DNA of 64,000 nucleotides from Agapanthus africanus (Eukaryota; Streptophyta; Magnoliopsida; Asparagales; Amaryllidaceae): the NCBI GenBank assembly GCA_030015575.1, contig JASDDO010000016.1, positions 179,984,815-180,048,814 on the forward strand, read 5' to 3'. A program made the position numbers and the translations under genes. Positions within the stretch are counted from its first letter, which is position 1; every line of letters begins with the position of its first letter. Shown here one piece after another: positions 45,844 through 59,765 of this stretch. The notes beneath the pieces are model-generated. The model saw only the letters and a program-made list of their open reading frames with translations, did not search any database and was not told where the DNA came from.

Positions 45844-48060
45844 TGTAGGGTTACTAGGCACACTCAAGAGGTTCCACAAGGCATCTACCATGCCAAATTC
45901 AAATTTTTATGTGCCTAACAACTCTATGCAAGATCGTTAACTAGAGATTAGGCAAAAACTATGAACAAGTAAACAACTTTACTACAAGTGAAAGGGATTA
46001 CAACCTTTGTAGATCCGGTCCTTCACTTCAATAGCTCCGTGTTGACGTCCCTTCGCTGCGATCATCGGAATCCCGGACTCTAGCGTTGGTTTCATCAGAG
46101 AAATTAGCGGGCTAGGTCGTTGACTTCGAGGCCGAAGATGATCTACGTCGGGGAGACTCAACTCAAGCTATTTCTTCACTTGGTCATAAACTTTGTGAAG
46201 AGAACACCCTATATTACATGGCAAGTAGTAGAGGATGAAAAAATAGAAAGTGGGTTCACTTTAGAATTGGATTTCTCACTCTTTTTCTCATGGCACCATT
46301 GGAGCTAGCAAGCTTTTGTGGAGCTTGATGATGAAGAAGAAGAAGAAAAGAATCAATAGAAAAAAATTTATCCAAATGAAACTTATCCTTTTAATTATGG
46401 CACCATGGTTGAGTTAAGCTCTCATGCTTAACTCATGTAGAGAATTAACCAAAGCATTAGGTTGAGGGTTGGGTTAACTAATATCCTAAAGAAATGACAA
46501 AAGATTTGACTTTGTCAAAGTTTCTTCAAGCTTCATGAAGCTTGATAAGTTTGACCAAAGTCTCACTCTTTTGTTATTTGTTAGGAAAATAGTAAACCCT
46601 AATTTAACCTTGATTTGGTATAAGTCTCATACACACAACTTGTTTGTATCATCAAGCATGATACAAACATGTACACTTGCATATATCACATATAAACAAT
46701 GTGCACAATCAAGTGAGAAAATCAATCGTAAGTGAACCAATACTCGTTAATGTAAAGTAATATATCAAATATATAATTATACATTAAATCGTTAAATCAA
46801 CACTTGATTTAACGATCCGGTCATATTGCATATAACCGACTAATATCAATAGTAACAACTTATCGAATCAACACTTGATCCGATAACCCGGCTATATCGC
46901 ATACAACCGATCAATGTCACAAATCGCGAGAATAAAATACAGTATCACATACTGGTATTATTCTCGGTCCCGTACATATCTCATATGCGCTCCTATTTCG
47001 TTTCGCTTGAGCCAGGAAACTCCTGTGTAGGACACTAATGACTCGTCAATACGCCGGCAGTAGGTGATGATCATATCAAACACACATAAGCCGCAAGCGG
47101 TCTGCTAAACGTAACGGCCATCCGGGTATTGAGCGGTCAGAAGATCAACAAGCAAGCCTGCTCACACTCCTGTGAATCCAACCAGTAACACTACCGTACA
47201 GTCCGGTCTGTTCGTCTGATATGTCGCATATCTCGTCTAGGGGTGGTAAACGTCAGACCCCAATAACTCGATAAGTCATGTCAATATGAGGCTCATAACG
47301 GGTCGAGAAACTACTTTTAACACTTACCAGTAAATCCATAATGCATCCTTGGCCAAGGACTTCCTGTTATAGCCAATCGAGCACAGCGCAACATCAACTC
47401 CCTATACCGGGAGAGACGAATCCCTCCTATCGCTCATTGCCTCTATGTGACTCTGGACTGTACCTAAAAACCACCGTTTTGCGTGCCCTCTTGGACGTGG
47501 TAAGGTGGAAATCAAAGCACAGTGGGAATCACACAAGACTCTATGACGATCTCGGGTCTACAGACTAACCTGTACCAGTGTCACCAGAGAACTGCCATCT
47601 GACGTGAGGTATAATTCCATCTGGGAGTTCTCGGCGAGTCCGTCCAGTGTACCCAGTCTACACTGAGCACCCGTATATCATCTCTGATGTCAAACACCAA
47701 TAGATATGGGATCATCCATCGCCCATCTATATGGGTCGAGAAGGTACACGCTAGTCTACACTGGTATATCGATGCCCAGTCTCGATACACCCATATCTAG
47801 GGACCTTGAAGGATGTACTTATGGACTACCATGTCCCCACTAGTATGATCCTCATCATAGTCCAGGCAGTCAAGTAAACATCCTAAGGGCTTTACCAACA
47901 TGTAACAGAGAGACAATCAGTATACACGTTAAGGTAAAGAGTAACCAGATAGCATACTATCATATCGAGCAAGAAAGTCATCCCTATATATGTCCAAGCA
48001 TCCACTACAATATACATCCTATGTATAGTAATGGCCTCTAGGGCATACATATAACTAACA
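45844..48060 (-). repeat. 3' LTR of element I
   Basis: TGTAGGGTTAC to ATAACTAACA. It carries the CCTTGGCCAAGG form of the palindrome (47347-47358). Confidence 0.94.
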
Positions 48061-48076
48061 ATCTCCCACTTGCACT
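48061..48076 (-). promoter_or_regulatory. Polypurine tract of element I
   Basis: Same PPT complement as in E and H, abutting the LTR. Confidence 0.85.
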
Positions 48077-51028
48077 AGGGCCATCTGATAGCAGTGGTTG
48101 TATTATCTCATACTCAACCATCCCATGAAAGTCTCTCTTTAGGAAAATGCCTTTGTGAGTGGATCCGCCGTATTTTCCTCTGAGTCTACTCTCCTAACCT
48201 TGATCCCCTGGAGATCAACCATCTCCTCGATCAGGTGATACTGCCTAAGAATATGTCTGGATCACTGATGGGACGGGCGTTCCTTGGCATAAGCCACAAC
48301 TCCATTGTCACACAACGGGAGGAATGAAGTTCATCTCATGAACTAATATACACCCAGACTGCCTCTTTGGTAGCATCTTTGGTAGCGATGTATCCAGACT
48401 TTATTGTCTAGTATGCCATGGTATCTAGCTTGGAACTCTTCCAACATACCGTCCCTCCACTGAGGGTAAAGACAATGCCTGCGACTGATATTCAGTCGTC
48501 TTTATCACCCTGGAACCTTTCCAGTGATTCTCCCCAGGATCAATTGACACCATCTTACTACAACTAGTGAGTATTCTAACATCCAATTAGATCTATCTCA
48601 TATATCCAAAACCCAGGATTTAGTAGGTATCACTTTGATCCTATATGGAGAATCTTTGTGATAAGCGGAGATTGACCGAGCGTAGCATAGGAAACTCCTT
48701 CCCTATCATGAGTATGTCATCCACGTGCTCTACGAGGATCACCACCACACTCCTTACTACCTTTTTGTATATAAAAGGTTCATCTACCATTCTGATGATG
48801 TCAAACTCTTTGACTAATACATCAAAACAGACGTTCCAACTCCGCGTTGCCTGCTTTAATCTGTAAAGCAACTTGCACACGTTTCCGCTGCTCCCACTGT
48901 TTACGAAGCCCTCTGGCTGTGGTACTTATTGACGTTCTGTTGTAAATGAGTATTTATAAAAGCAGTCATGACACCCAACCGCCAGATATCGTAGTCATGG
49001 TATGTAGCCGTGGCAAGTAGGATCTGGATGGACTTAAGCATAGGTACTTAGAAAAGGTTTCATCACAATCCATACCTGGTCAATGATGCAAACCTTTAAC
49101 AAGTCTAGCTTTAAAAGTCTCAACTTTTCCATGTACACCAAGTAATCTTCTCAAGATATACTTGCTCCTAATGGGGATTTAACCCTTCAGATAAAGCAAC
49201 CAAAGTCCATACTTTGTTGGTGTATAAGGATTCTATCTCAGATCGATAAACATCCAGCCATTCTTACAGAGTCCCACTCTTGATGGCCAGCTCGAAACTA
49301 GTTAGGTCATCATCCCATGATGCAATCCTCGCTCCCACTGTCATAGAGAAACCGGAGTATCTCTCAGGTGGGTGAGGAAACCTACTAGATCGGCGGAGAG
49401 GCTGAGGTTCGTTGGTTGCTATTGAATCCTTTGGTTCTACCAAATCATCAGCTGCAGTTTGTATAGCTGGAACTGTTTCCAGTTTTACCTCATGACCAAT
49501 AATTTCTTCATAAGAAATTCCCTTTCACAAAGATGGCATGCTGAGAAACAAAACATTTTTGTTCCTCGGTTAGGTAGAAGATATTCCCTTGCATATGCTT
49601 GGGATATCCAACAAACTTCCACAGATCTGACTTTGCCTCGAGCTTGTCCGGATTTTGCTTTTCAGACATAGGCCAGAAAACCCCAAATCTTAACAAACTT
49701 AAGCTATGGGCTCTTCCCTTTCCATATCACATATGAAGTGGTAGGCAACTGATTTGATCGGAACCCTATTCAATAGGTCTGCAACTTCATAAGTGCATAA
49801 CACCCTAAAAGGAAATAGGAAACTCAGTAGTACTCATCATAGAGTGCACCATATCTAATATGGTGCGATTGCTCCGTCCCGATACACCGACGTGCTGTGG
49901 TGTATACGGAGGAGTAATGCTGAGAGAGAATCTCATTCTTAGAATAGTCCAGGAATCCCGTGCTCAAATATTCTCCTCCTTGATAACATTAAAGGACATA
50001 ATACTTATACCCATTTTCGGTTCTCTACTTCTAACTTATATTCTGTGAATATCTCAAAATGTTCGGACTTCTGTTTCAACAGGAACATATGTCTGAATCT
50101 TGAGAGATCATCAGAGAAGGTAATGAAGTACAAAGAACCGGTCTTGGTATGTGTAGACAGGGGACCTTCATACATCAATATGTATCATCCTAAGAGTTCA
50201 CTAACTCTTTCTCTGTTTCCAATAAACAGAGCTATGGTCATCTTTTGTTTGTGACATGACTGGCAAGTTTCACAATATGTAAATTCAAACTGATTTAAAT
50301 ATGCATCTCAATGTAACTTAGCTAGTCGGGTCGCATTGACATGACCTAGTCTACAATACCTCAAGAAGGATTCGTTCATTTCTGAACTCTTCCTCTTGTG
50401 TGTGTTCTGTATACTAAGAACTATAGTTTGATTTAGAACGTTAATGCTTTTAGATAACGTGCCTGAACCGATCAACTCTTGATTTAGGAAATGTTCAAAA
50501 TATTATCCAACAATACAAAATTATATCCTTCTTTATCTAAATAAAGAGACTGATATGATTTTGTATATCAGGTTCGGTATCTAATAACATTTGTTCAGGA
50601 TCAATGTATTCTGGTAATACAGGGCGACAATGACCAACAGACTTGGCTGCAACACTTCCACCGTTTTCTGCCTCATGAAACTTATCACCCGTTCTCAGTT
50701 CTCTACCTTTCTGTAGCCCATGTAATATATTACATATATGGTATCCTGATCCGGTATCAGATACCCAGGACGCAGAGGATGCTGAGAAACAGTTCTGTGT
50801 AATGAACACACCCGAAGATGATGCATCGGTATGCACTTTCTTCGTTTGGGCGGCACAGGAATTCTGGTATTCCCCAATTTCCTGCTCTGTCTTATAACAA
50901 TTATAAGTTGGAACGGGACCAACGTTCCCCAGCTCAGTATAACAAGCGGGTTCGGTCAATACATCTGTTTTATTATCTTGATTAAGGCGTGACATGGTCG
51001 CTACCTGGAGAGAGAGAGAAGAAAACAC
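48077..51028 (-). pseudogene. Decayed copia pol of element I
   Basis: The protease frame is still open over 163 aa (50537-51028) with the active site SDTGSGYHICN. Integrase near 49875 reads QHVGVSGRSNR (Gly for the catalytic Glu). The RT fingers segment deleted in E and H is retained (49034-49110) but contains a stop. The RT piece at 48641-48880 has EHVDDILMIG, with His for the Tyr of YVDD. The RNase H tail lies near 48100-48250. Multiple frameshifts rule out a working polyprotein. Confidence 0.88.
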
Positions 51029-54000
51029 TCTGCGTGCGCTCTTGCAAGATCAGATTGGTTATTATTTTATCTAATCAGGATGGCTCCCACTGTTTTTATC
51101 AAATCTTCCTTCAAACCCTAAAAGGAAAGACTAGCCGGGATTAATTACACGCTACAAGTTCGCCAATCTTTCAGCCAGGCCAGTGTCGGTACTTTGAGGG
51201 AGGTTCCCCGTGCTTTCGCACGGACCTAATTAAAGTAAACCTCGTTTTCCCAGAGGCGTAACCCCGTTGGCACCTTTTTAGACACCTACTTGATCGGCTA
51301 ATTGTAATGTGTAAAACTCTCCCAGGAGTAACAATTACTCGCAGCGGGTATCGGGATCCAACTATCTCATAGAAGGTATGCAATCTCATTGCAAATTTCA
51401 ACATTTGAAATTCCCGATAATATTTTGCCTCTAACCTCCTATGACCTTGACAAAGGCCAACAAACCATAGGATGCTAGTCAAGTTCAACCCGTCATTTCA
51501 GGATTGAATTAAACCCACCCGCACGGCCCTTGACAAAGGCCAACAAGGTCATACGACTACCCTAACCCAATCCGCATCATATGCATAAGCAGATAAGCAC
51601 TAGTCAGCTACCGCACACTACGCCTTGACAAAGGCCAACAAACGCAGCACGAATACTAAGTAGGACTTATCTGAAATGACGGAGGGCTACGACAGGTTTT
51701 TCTGAAAACCTATTGCGTAATGAACTTGATATCGTTGTAGAATCAAATGATTTTAAAATGGAGTGTTTTTTAGGCTTTTCTAGTTTTGCTAAAGGGGTCA
51801 CTCCCGGTGAAGGGATCGTCGGCCTTTTACTCATCGAATAAGGTGCAGGATATATCATATATACCGCTGTGCAAAGCAAGAACTATAGAAGCAATCAAAA
51901 GACAAACCGAGGGTTGTAGAATCTGCCAGTCATTGCTAAAGGGGTCACTCCCGATGAAGGGATCTCGGCCCTTTCCTTATCGAATAAGGTGCAGGATGTT
52001 CTACAAGGAACACCGCGATGCAAAGCAAGAACCGTAGCTACCTGTTTTTGAAAATTCGATTCCACAACATCTTTTAGGTTTCTTTTCTTTCATTAATCAT
52101 ATTAATGAAGTCCCATCATTTAAATCACCTAAACATCACAGATAAATACGACGTACACTTATGCCATCCGCATTCGCCTCGATGTCCCCTCGTGCACCGT
52201 TAGGTTAGGTGACTAACGGCAGAGCGGGGCAGGGCTAGCGCGGGTGTAAAACATAAGTAACTTCTATATAATATATCATATATATCATATACAGTATCTA
52301 TCATCACATATCAAATGATCACATCATAGATATCGCAGTAGAAGAAACATATGAAACATTGGATATACTAGGACGTCCGTGTTTTCAATACGAGCCTGTA
52401 TAAAACACGGATTCCACGGTCGCGATGAATAGCCAAACCCACACCCCTAGACCCCTACGAGAGCGGCAAGCAACCCTACCAATTCTAGAGTTAGGAGACC
52501 CGGACTCGACTCCTCGAGTTGGTCTCCCACTGGACTCTAGAACCCGGTTACTTGTGCTCTCCTCCTTGGGTCTATCTTAGTGCGGAAAAGTAAATAATAT
52601 ACAAATGGTGACATCAACCTCAACCGGGAAGTGCCCCAATAAAAGAATATTACATACAACAAATTTTACATGAATGAAAATAAAAACTCTCATCTCACAT
52701 AAAACCCCCGGCTATTCAAAACGCGACGATCCAATATAACATATCCAGCAACACATAACATCACATGTCATCAACGTAAGTAAATGTGCGCATCCCAATT
52801 GTCGTTGACATATAGCAACGAAACCGGCGATATCACATATTATACTTACGGTTACAGAAAAGAAAGTGTAAAACTACAAAGTTGGAATCCGCAACGTACT
52901 TAGACATCGCATGCCTAACAGTTATAAACCCCGCATTTTAGTCTCTATATCGAAAACTCTTTTCAATATCAAGTCGGGCAATTCAACAAGATTCCCGACA
53001 TCCGGTACGAATGCTCGTCGCAAACTTTAGTAGACGGCCGCACCCCCGATACCGTCGACGAAGTGCACTAAGGCGCAACACCACTGCCGCGAGCACCCGA
53101 ACGGATGCTTTCGGCGACGGGGTTCTCCTACAGTCACTTGGTCGGGGCTATGGGGCATGGCTATCTATTAAGTTTACCCAGCGAGTATCCGCGTACGTAA
53201 CGTGATTGCGACGGACTTTTGATCACATCAAAATTCTGTGGCAACCGATCATTTGAGACTAAACTGCTATGTTTAAACATCCAAATCAGTTATCTCATAA
53301 CTACTTGTGGATTCCAAATATTGTATCACATTCCAGATAAATAGACAATGTTAAACTTTCCGATCGAACAATCAAACACCTAAGTTTTCCTGAACAGTTC
53401 AACACTTGAAATATGTTTAAAAACATCCACTTCATGCCACAGTACCAACGGTCCAGCCGTAGAAGGGTCAAGCCAATGCCTCACATGTGGCACGCCGTAC
53501 TTCCCCATACCCTAAGGTTCAAAGGGCAGTTCAAGACGGTCACATAATCGAGTTAAGGTTTGTTGTCTTTTAGAGGGTCCATCGCGTTACTTGCACTACT
53601 TAGAACGTTCTTAAATTACGGAAAAATCCAACACTTGGAAATTTCCCGGCAGGGGAAAAAGTTGGTATTTATATCCGGTCGAAATTTTTAACATGTTCTA
53701 AAATTACCAGGAAAACCATAAACGAGGTTAGAATATCCGATCGAATCAACGAGTCCCCGATTTCACCCCTCTCTGTACAATTTTTGAAAATGTGGATTTT
53801 TGCAAGTATCGATTTAATGATTTAATGTATAATTATGATTACCCGGAAAAACATTACGAAATTAAATATTCCGATCGAAACAACGAGTACAAAATAATCC
53901 CCAGAATACTCAACACTTGAGTCAGAATAAAATAATACCCAGAAAATATATAAGCAGCTGCTAGAATTACTGTGCAAAACAGAGCGCATGAATCCACTTT

Positions 54001-54235
54001 ACTGCCGCGGATCCGCGGCCCAAGAACGGTACGGCCGCGGTTCCGCGGCGGTTTGTACTGTTCATCGTCTCGTTTTTCACTGAAATTCTTAGAAAATCCT
54101 GCTGAATTTTTTAGGTGTTTTTAATTCAGAAAAATCCCAATTTTGAAAAAATTTACAGAGAGGGGGTTAATTTTGACACGTCGGGGTTCGATCGGAGTTT
54201 CAACATCGTAAACACATCGCCAAATGCTCTAGCTA
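51029..54235 (-). other. Structured leader of element I
   Basis: No gag is found. It contains three hairpin cores (about 51432, 51528 and 51622) matching A's core almost exactly, and two stem-loop modules (51785-51880, 51930-52030). The 9-codon ORF (about 53568-53597) and a GC-rich hairpin (54004-54049) are also present. A short segment near 53800-53835 resembles LTR sequence (TTTAATGATTTAATGTATAA). Confidence 0.7.
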
Positions 54236-54249
54236 GGCTCTGATACCAC
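54236..54249 (-). promoter_or_regulatory. Primer-binding site of element I
   Basis: On the minus strand this reads GTGGTATCAGAGCC, a perfect initiator Met-tRNA PBS. Confidence 0.9.
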
Positions 54250-56467
54250 TGTAGGGTTACTAGGCACACTCAAGAGGTTCCACAAGGCATCTACCATGCC
54301 AAATTCAAATTTTTATGTGCCTAACAACTCTATGCAAGATCGTTAACTAGAGATTGGACAAAAACTATGAACAAGTAAACAACTTTACTACAAGTGAAAG
54401 GGATTACAACCTTTGTAGATCCGGTCCTTCACTTCAATAGCTCCGTGTTGACGTCCCTTCGCTGCGATCATCGGGATCCCGGACTCTATCGTTGGTTTCA
54501 TCGGAGAAATGAGCGGGCTAGGTCGTTGACTTCGAGGCCGAAGATGATCTACGTCGGGGAGACTCAAACTCAAGCTATTTCTTCACTTGGTCATAAACTT
54601 TGTGAAGAGAACACTCCATATTACAAGGCAAGTAGTAGAGGATGAAGAAATAGAAAGTGGGTTCACTTTAGAATTGGATTTCTCACTCTTTTTCTCATGG
54701 CACCATTGGAGCTAGCAAGCTTTTGTGGAGCTTGATGATGAAGAAGAAGAAGAAAAGAATCAATAGAATTTTTTTTATCCAAATGAAACTTATCCTTTTA
54801 ATTATGGCACCATGGTTGAGTTAAGCTCTCATGCTTAACTCATGTAGAGAATTAACCAAAGCATTAGGTTAAGGGTTGGGTTAACTAATATCCTAAGGAA
54901 ATGACAAAAGATTTGACTTTGTCAAAATTTCTTCAAGCTTCATGAAGCTTGATAACTTTGACCAAAGTCTCACTCTTTTGTTATTTGTTAGGAAAATAGT
55001 AAACCCTAATTTAACCTTGATTTGGTATAAGTCTCATACACACAACTTGTTTGTATCATCAAGCATGATACAAACATGTACACTTGCATATATCACATAT
55101 AAACAATGAGCACAATCAAGTGAGAAAATCAATCTTAAGTGAACCAATACTGGTTAATGTAAAGTAATATATTAAATATATAATTATACATTAAATCGTT
55201 AAATCAACACTTGATTTAACGATCCGGTTATATTGCATATAACTGACTAATATCAATAGTAACAACTTATCGAATCAACACTTGATCCGATAACCCGGCT
55301 ATATCGCATACAACCGATCAATGTCACAAATCCCGAGAATAGAATACAGTATCACATACTGGTATTATTCTCGGTCCCGCACATATCTCATATGCGCTCC
55401 TATTTCGTTTTGCTTGAGCCAGAAAACCCCTGTGTAGGACTCTAAAGACTCGTCAATACGCCGGCAGTAGGTGATGATCATATCAAACACCCACAAGCCG
55501 CAAGCGGTCTACTAAACGTAACGGCCACCCGGGTATTGAGCGATTAGAAGATCAACAAGCAAGCCTGCTGACACTCCTGTGAATCCAACCAGTAACACTA
55601 CCGTACAGTCTGGTCTGTTCATCTGATATGTCGCATATCTCGTCTAGGGGTGGTAAACGTCAGACCCCAATAACTCGATAAGTCGTGTCGATATGAAGCT
55701 CATAACGGGTCGAGAAACAACTGGTAACACTTACTGTAAATCCCTAATGCAGCCTTGGCCAAGGACTTCCTGTTATAGCCAATCGAGCACAGCGCAACAT
55801 CAACTCCCTATACCGAGAGAGACGAAACCCCTCCTATCGCTTATTGCCTCCATGTGACTCGGGACTGTACCCAAAAACCACCATTTTGCACGCCCTCTTG
55901 GACGTGGTAAGGTGGAAATCAAAGCACAGTGGGAATCACACAAGACTCTATGACGATCTCGGGTCTACAGACTAACCTGTACCAGTGTCACCAGAGAACT
56001 GCCATCTGACGTGAGGTATAATACTATCTAGGAGTTCTCGGCGAGTCCGTCCAGTGTACCGAGTCTACACTGATCACCCGTATATCATCTCTGATGTCAA
56101 ACACCAATGGATATGGGATCATCCATCGCCCATCTATATAGGTCGAGAAGGTACACGCTAGTCTACACCGGTATATCGATGCCCCGTCTCGATACACCCA
56201 CGACTAGGGACCTTGAAGGATGTACTTATGGACTACCATGTCCCCACTAGTATGATCCACATCATAGTCCAGGCAATCAAGTAAACATCCTAAGGGCTTT
56301 ACCAACATGTAACAGAGAGACAATCAGTGTACACGTTAAGGTAAAGAGTAACAAGATAGCATACTATCATATCGAGCAAGAAAGTCATCCCTATATATGT
56401 CCAAGCATCCACTACAATATACATCCTATGTATAGTAATGGCCTCTAGGGCATACATATAACTAACA
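54250..56467 (-). repeat. 5' LTR of element I
   Basis: 2218 bp, partner of 45844-48060, with the palindrome at 55753-55764. Confidence 0.94.
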
Positions 56468-56472
56468 CCTTG

Positions 56473-58473
56473 TAGTAGTCCCTTCGCTGCGAACATCGTG
56501 CTCCCGGACACTCGGACGGCTCTATGAGAAGATAGCAACGATATTGCTTGAAGTCTTCGAGGCCGAAGATGATCTACGTCGAGAGAATACGTACTCAAGC
56601 TTACACTTCACCAAAATGAAGCAAACACCCTATACTAAAGTGCTAGTCTAGTAGAGAATGATGAAATAGGAAATGGGTACACTTTAGAATTTCTTTTCTC
56701 ACTATATTTCTCTCTCTTTATCAAACCCTAGCAAGCATTTGAAGGAGGAAGAAGATGAGCTCAAAATGAGAATGAAAAACTAATCAAGAGAGAGAGAGAG
56801 AGCTAACCATGGGTGAGTGGGTATCATATACTAACTCATGTAGAGACATAACCATGGCTTCATTATAATGGTTAGGTTAATTAATATCTCAAGTAATCCA
56901 AAACTAGTAGACTAAGTCAATGCAACCCTAAGCTTCATGAAGCTTCATGCATGTGAGCTCATCATCCGCTAATTTTAGAATTACTTTAAATATTAAAAAC
57001 CTAACACTATAATTAGTATGGTATAAGTCTTATACACCCATGTAAGTTGTATCAACAACCATGATACATAATGAACACAAATAAATATATATCACATATA
57101 TATTAAGTTGTGCACAAGTGAGAAAAACAAATGCTTAAGTGAACCAATGTTAGTTAATGTAAATTAGTATATCACATATACAAATATACACTAAATTATT
57201 AAATCAACACTTGACTTAATAATCTGGTTATATCACATATAACCCACTAACATCCAATGTATCGACTTATCGAATCAACCCTTGATTCGATAACCTGGTT
57301 ATATCGCATATAACCGATCGATACAATCATCGCGAGAATTGAATACGGTATCACATACTCGCATTATTCTCGGTCCCGCACATATCACATATGCGCTCCT
57401 ATTTCGTTTTTCCTAAGCCTGTAAAACCTCTATGTAGGACTCTAAAGACTCGTCAATACGCCGGCAGTAGGTGATGATCATATCAAGCACCCACAAGCCG
57501 TCGGCGGTACTAGCTGGACGTAACGGCTACCCGGGTATTGAGCAATCAGAAGATCAGCAAGCAAGCCCGCTCCAACTCCTGCAAAAATCCTGACAGTGAC
57601 ACTACCGTACAGTCCGGTCTCCTCGTCTGATATATCGCATATCAAGTCTAGGGGTGGTAAACGTCAGACCCCAATAACCGATAAGTCATGCCGATATGAG
57701 GCTCATAACGGGTCGAGAAACTACTGGTAACACTTACCAGTATATCTCTAAACCAGCCCTGGACAGGGACTTCCCTGTTTTGGCCAATCGAGCATAGCGC
57801 AACATCAACCCCCAATAACGGGAGAGACGAAAACCCATCCTATCGCTCATTGCCTCCATGTGACTCGGGACTGTACCCAAAAACCACCATTTTGCATGCC
57901 CTCTTGGACGTGGTAAGGTGGAAATCAAAGCACAGTGGGAATCACACAAGACTCTATGACGATCTCGGGTCTACAGACCAACCTGTACCAGTGTCACCAG
58001 AGAACTGCCATCTGACGTAAGGTATAATACCATCTGGGAGTTCTCGGCGAGTCCGTCCAGTGTACCCAGTCTCCACTGAGCACCCGTATATCATCTCTGA
58101 TGTCAAACACCAATGGATATGGGATCATCCATCACCCATCTTCATGGGTCGAGAAGCTATACACTGGTCTACTCTGGTATATCGATGCCCCGTCTCGATA
58201 CACCCACGACTAGGGACCTTGAAGGATGTACTTATGGACTACCATGTCCCCACTAGTATGATCCGCATCATAGTCCAGGTAGTCAAGTACACATCCTAAG
58301 GGCTTTACCAACATGTAACAGAGAGACAATCAGTATACGCGTTAAGGTAAAGAGTAACCAGATAGCATACTATCATGTCGAGCAAGAAAGTCCTCCCTAT
58401 ATATGTCCAAGCATCCACGACGATATACATCTCATGTATAGTAATGGCCTCTAGGGCATACATATAACTAACA
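56473..58473 (-). repeat. 5' LTR of element H, second part
   Basis: Resumes after the TSD CCTTG (56468-56472) and ends ATAACTAACA. It has a three-unit heat-shock-like site (56934-56946). The palindrome here is broken by one base (CCCTGGACAGGG near 57757). Confidence 0.92.
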
Positions 58474-58478
58474 AAAGT

Positions 58479-58560
58479 CCTCCCTATATATGTCCAAGCA
58501 TCCACCACAATATACATCGTATGTACAGTAATAGCCTCTAGGTCATACATATAACTAACA
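58479..58560 (-). repeat. 5' LTR of element E, last 82 bp
   Basis: Completes 35357-37443 after the H insertion and ends ATAACTAACA, followed by the GTCAA TSD of E. Confidence 0.92.
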
Positions 58561-58720
58561 GTCAATGCATGTATGCAAGTGGGTCTCGTCCGCCCATGTA
58601 ATCAAAGTATGTATGCATGTGGATCTCGTCCATTCACATAATCAATGTATGTATGCATGTGGTTCTCGTCCACTCATATAATCAATGTATGTATGCATGT
58701 GGATCTCGTCCATGTGTCAA
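58561..58720. repeat. 40-bp tandem repeat, about 4 copies
   Basis: The motif CTCGTCC recurs at 58585, 58625, 58665 and 58705. The unit contains GTATGTATGCATGTGG plus CTCGTCCA. It lies inside the gypsy-type LTR F, and element E is inserted at its left edge. Confidence 0.85.
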
Positions 58721-59480
58721 CCACTGACACAACAACATCATGCATGTAAATATCATAAAAGCATATGCATGAAAATGTTAGGATATAAATCAACATGTGT
58801 CCCTCACGACACCTCAAAATCATAGAACCTAAGTGTCCAGCATCGACACTCTAAACATCATGGAAACCGTGCCCAGCATCGACACGTAAATCATCATATA
58901 TCTCAGGCGCCGCATCCTCAGATCCGCCCTCAAGCGACGCACACCCTGGTCGGCCCTCATATCCATCTCGCTACTCCGGTCGGTATCCTCCGGATCACCG
59001 CCGAGTCTAAATACTATCACCGGTAGGTAGTGCTCCCCTGCCGGGCTCACCGTCTAACATATACGAGTTTTCTTGCCCCGGGGTACCTCATCGGGTCCAC
59101 CATGTACCCGCAGACGGTACCTACTGCTCCTCGAATCGGGTTTCACATGCCATTCTCAGAACCGAGAAAACACATGGTGGGCACACTGAAATATCATATC
59201 AAGAGAAACCGGGTTTTTAAAACAATACATGCTTTCTTTTGAAATAGCCATGGTTCTCAAATCCAGAAATCTCATGAAATCAGATTATCTCAATGCGTAA
59301 AAGCGTAAAGCATGATGTATGCGACATATAACAGAAAAGTAAGCATATCAATATATCATGCAACCTGGAACAATGATATGACATATTAAGGGAAAACCGC
59401 TCTTTTAAATGACTCCAGTTATTAAAATATATCCTGTGGTTCCCAATCTCCCAATAAAACCAGTGATCTATATAGGTACA

Positions 59481-59765
59481 ATATGTATATGCGCAAGTAT
59501 AGATGTACCAATGTATGTGTACACCAATATGGATATACAAATGTATATATATATGCGCAAGTATGAATATATCAATGTATATGTGCACCAATGTGGTTAT
59601 ACAATGTGTATGTGCGCAAGTATGAAAATATCAATGTATATGTGCACCAATGTGGATATACAATGTGTATGTGCGCAAGTATGAATATATCAATGTATAT
59701 GTGCACCAATGTGGATATACAATGTGTATGTGCGCAAGTATGAATATATCAATGTATATGTGCAC
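59481..59765. repeat. 59-bp tandem repeat, about 5 copies
   Basis: GCGCAAGTAT starts at 59491, 59555, 59614, 59673 and 59732; the last three steps are exactly 59 bp. Overlapping ORFs across it result from the repeat and do not look like genes. Confidence 0.9.

Larger units (their letters stand above)
45844..56467 (-). mobile_element. Element I: Ty1/copia (family 1), inserted in H's 5' LTR
   Basis: An uninterrupted two-LTR element of 10.6 kb, the innermost of the right block. LTRs are 45844-48060 and 54250-56467, with TSD CCTTG at 45839-45843 and 56468-56472. The LTRs (2217 and 2218 bp) look about 1-2% different by eye. Same gag-less plan; pol is less decayed than in E and H but carries the same integrase lesion. 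Confidence 0.95.
37444..58473 (-). mobile_element. Element H: Ty1/copia (family 1), inserted in E's 5' LTR, split by I
   Basis: The 3' LTR is 37444-39632, the internal region 39633-45646, and the 5' LTR 45647-45843 plus 56473-58473. The TSD AAAGT is at 37439-37443 and 58474-58478. The internal region is 6.0 kb with no gag and broken pol. Same orientation as E and I. Confidence 0.93.
25030..58560 (-). mobile_element. Element E: Ty1/copia (family 1), split by G and H
   Basis: A two-LTR element on the minus strand. The 3' LTR is 25030-27198, the PPT complement begins at 27199, the PBS complement is at 35343-35356, and the 5' LTR is 35357-37443 plus 58479-58560. The TSD GTCAA is at 25025-25029 and 58561-58565. 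Both LTRs come to 2169 bp once H is removed. They differ far more than the LTRs of A or B, so E is the oldest copia insertion of this block. Its own length is about 10.3 kb. Pol is heavily damaged and gag is absent. Confidence 0.93.
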
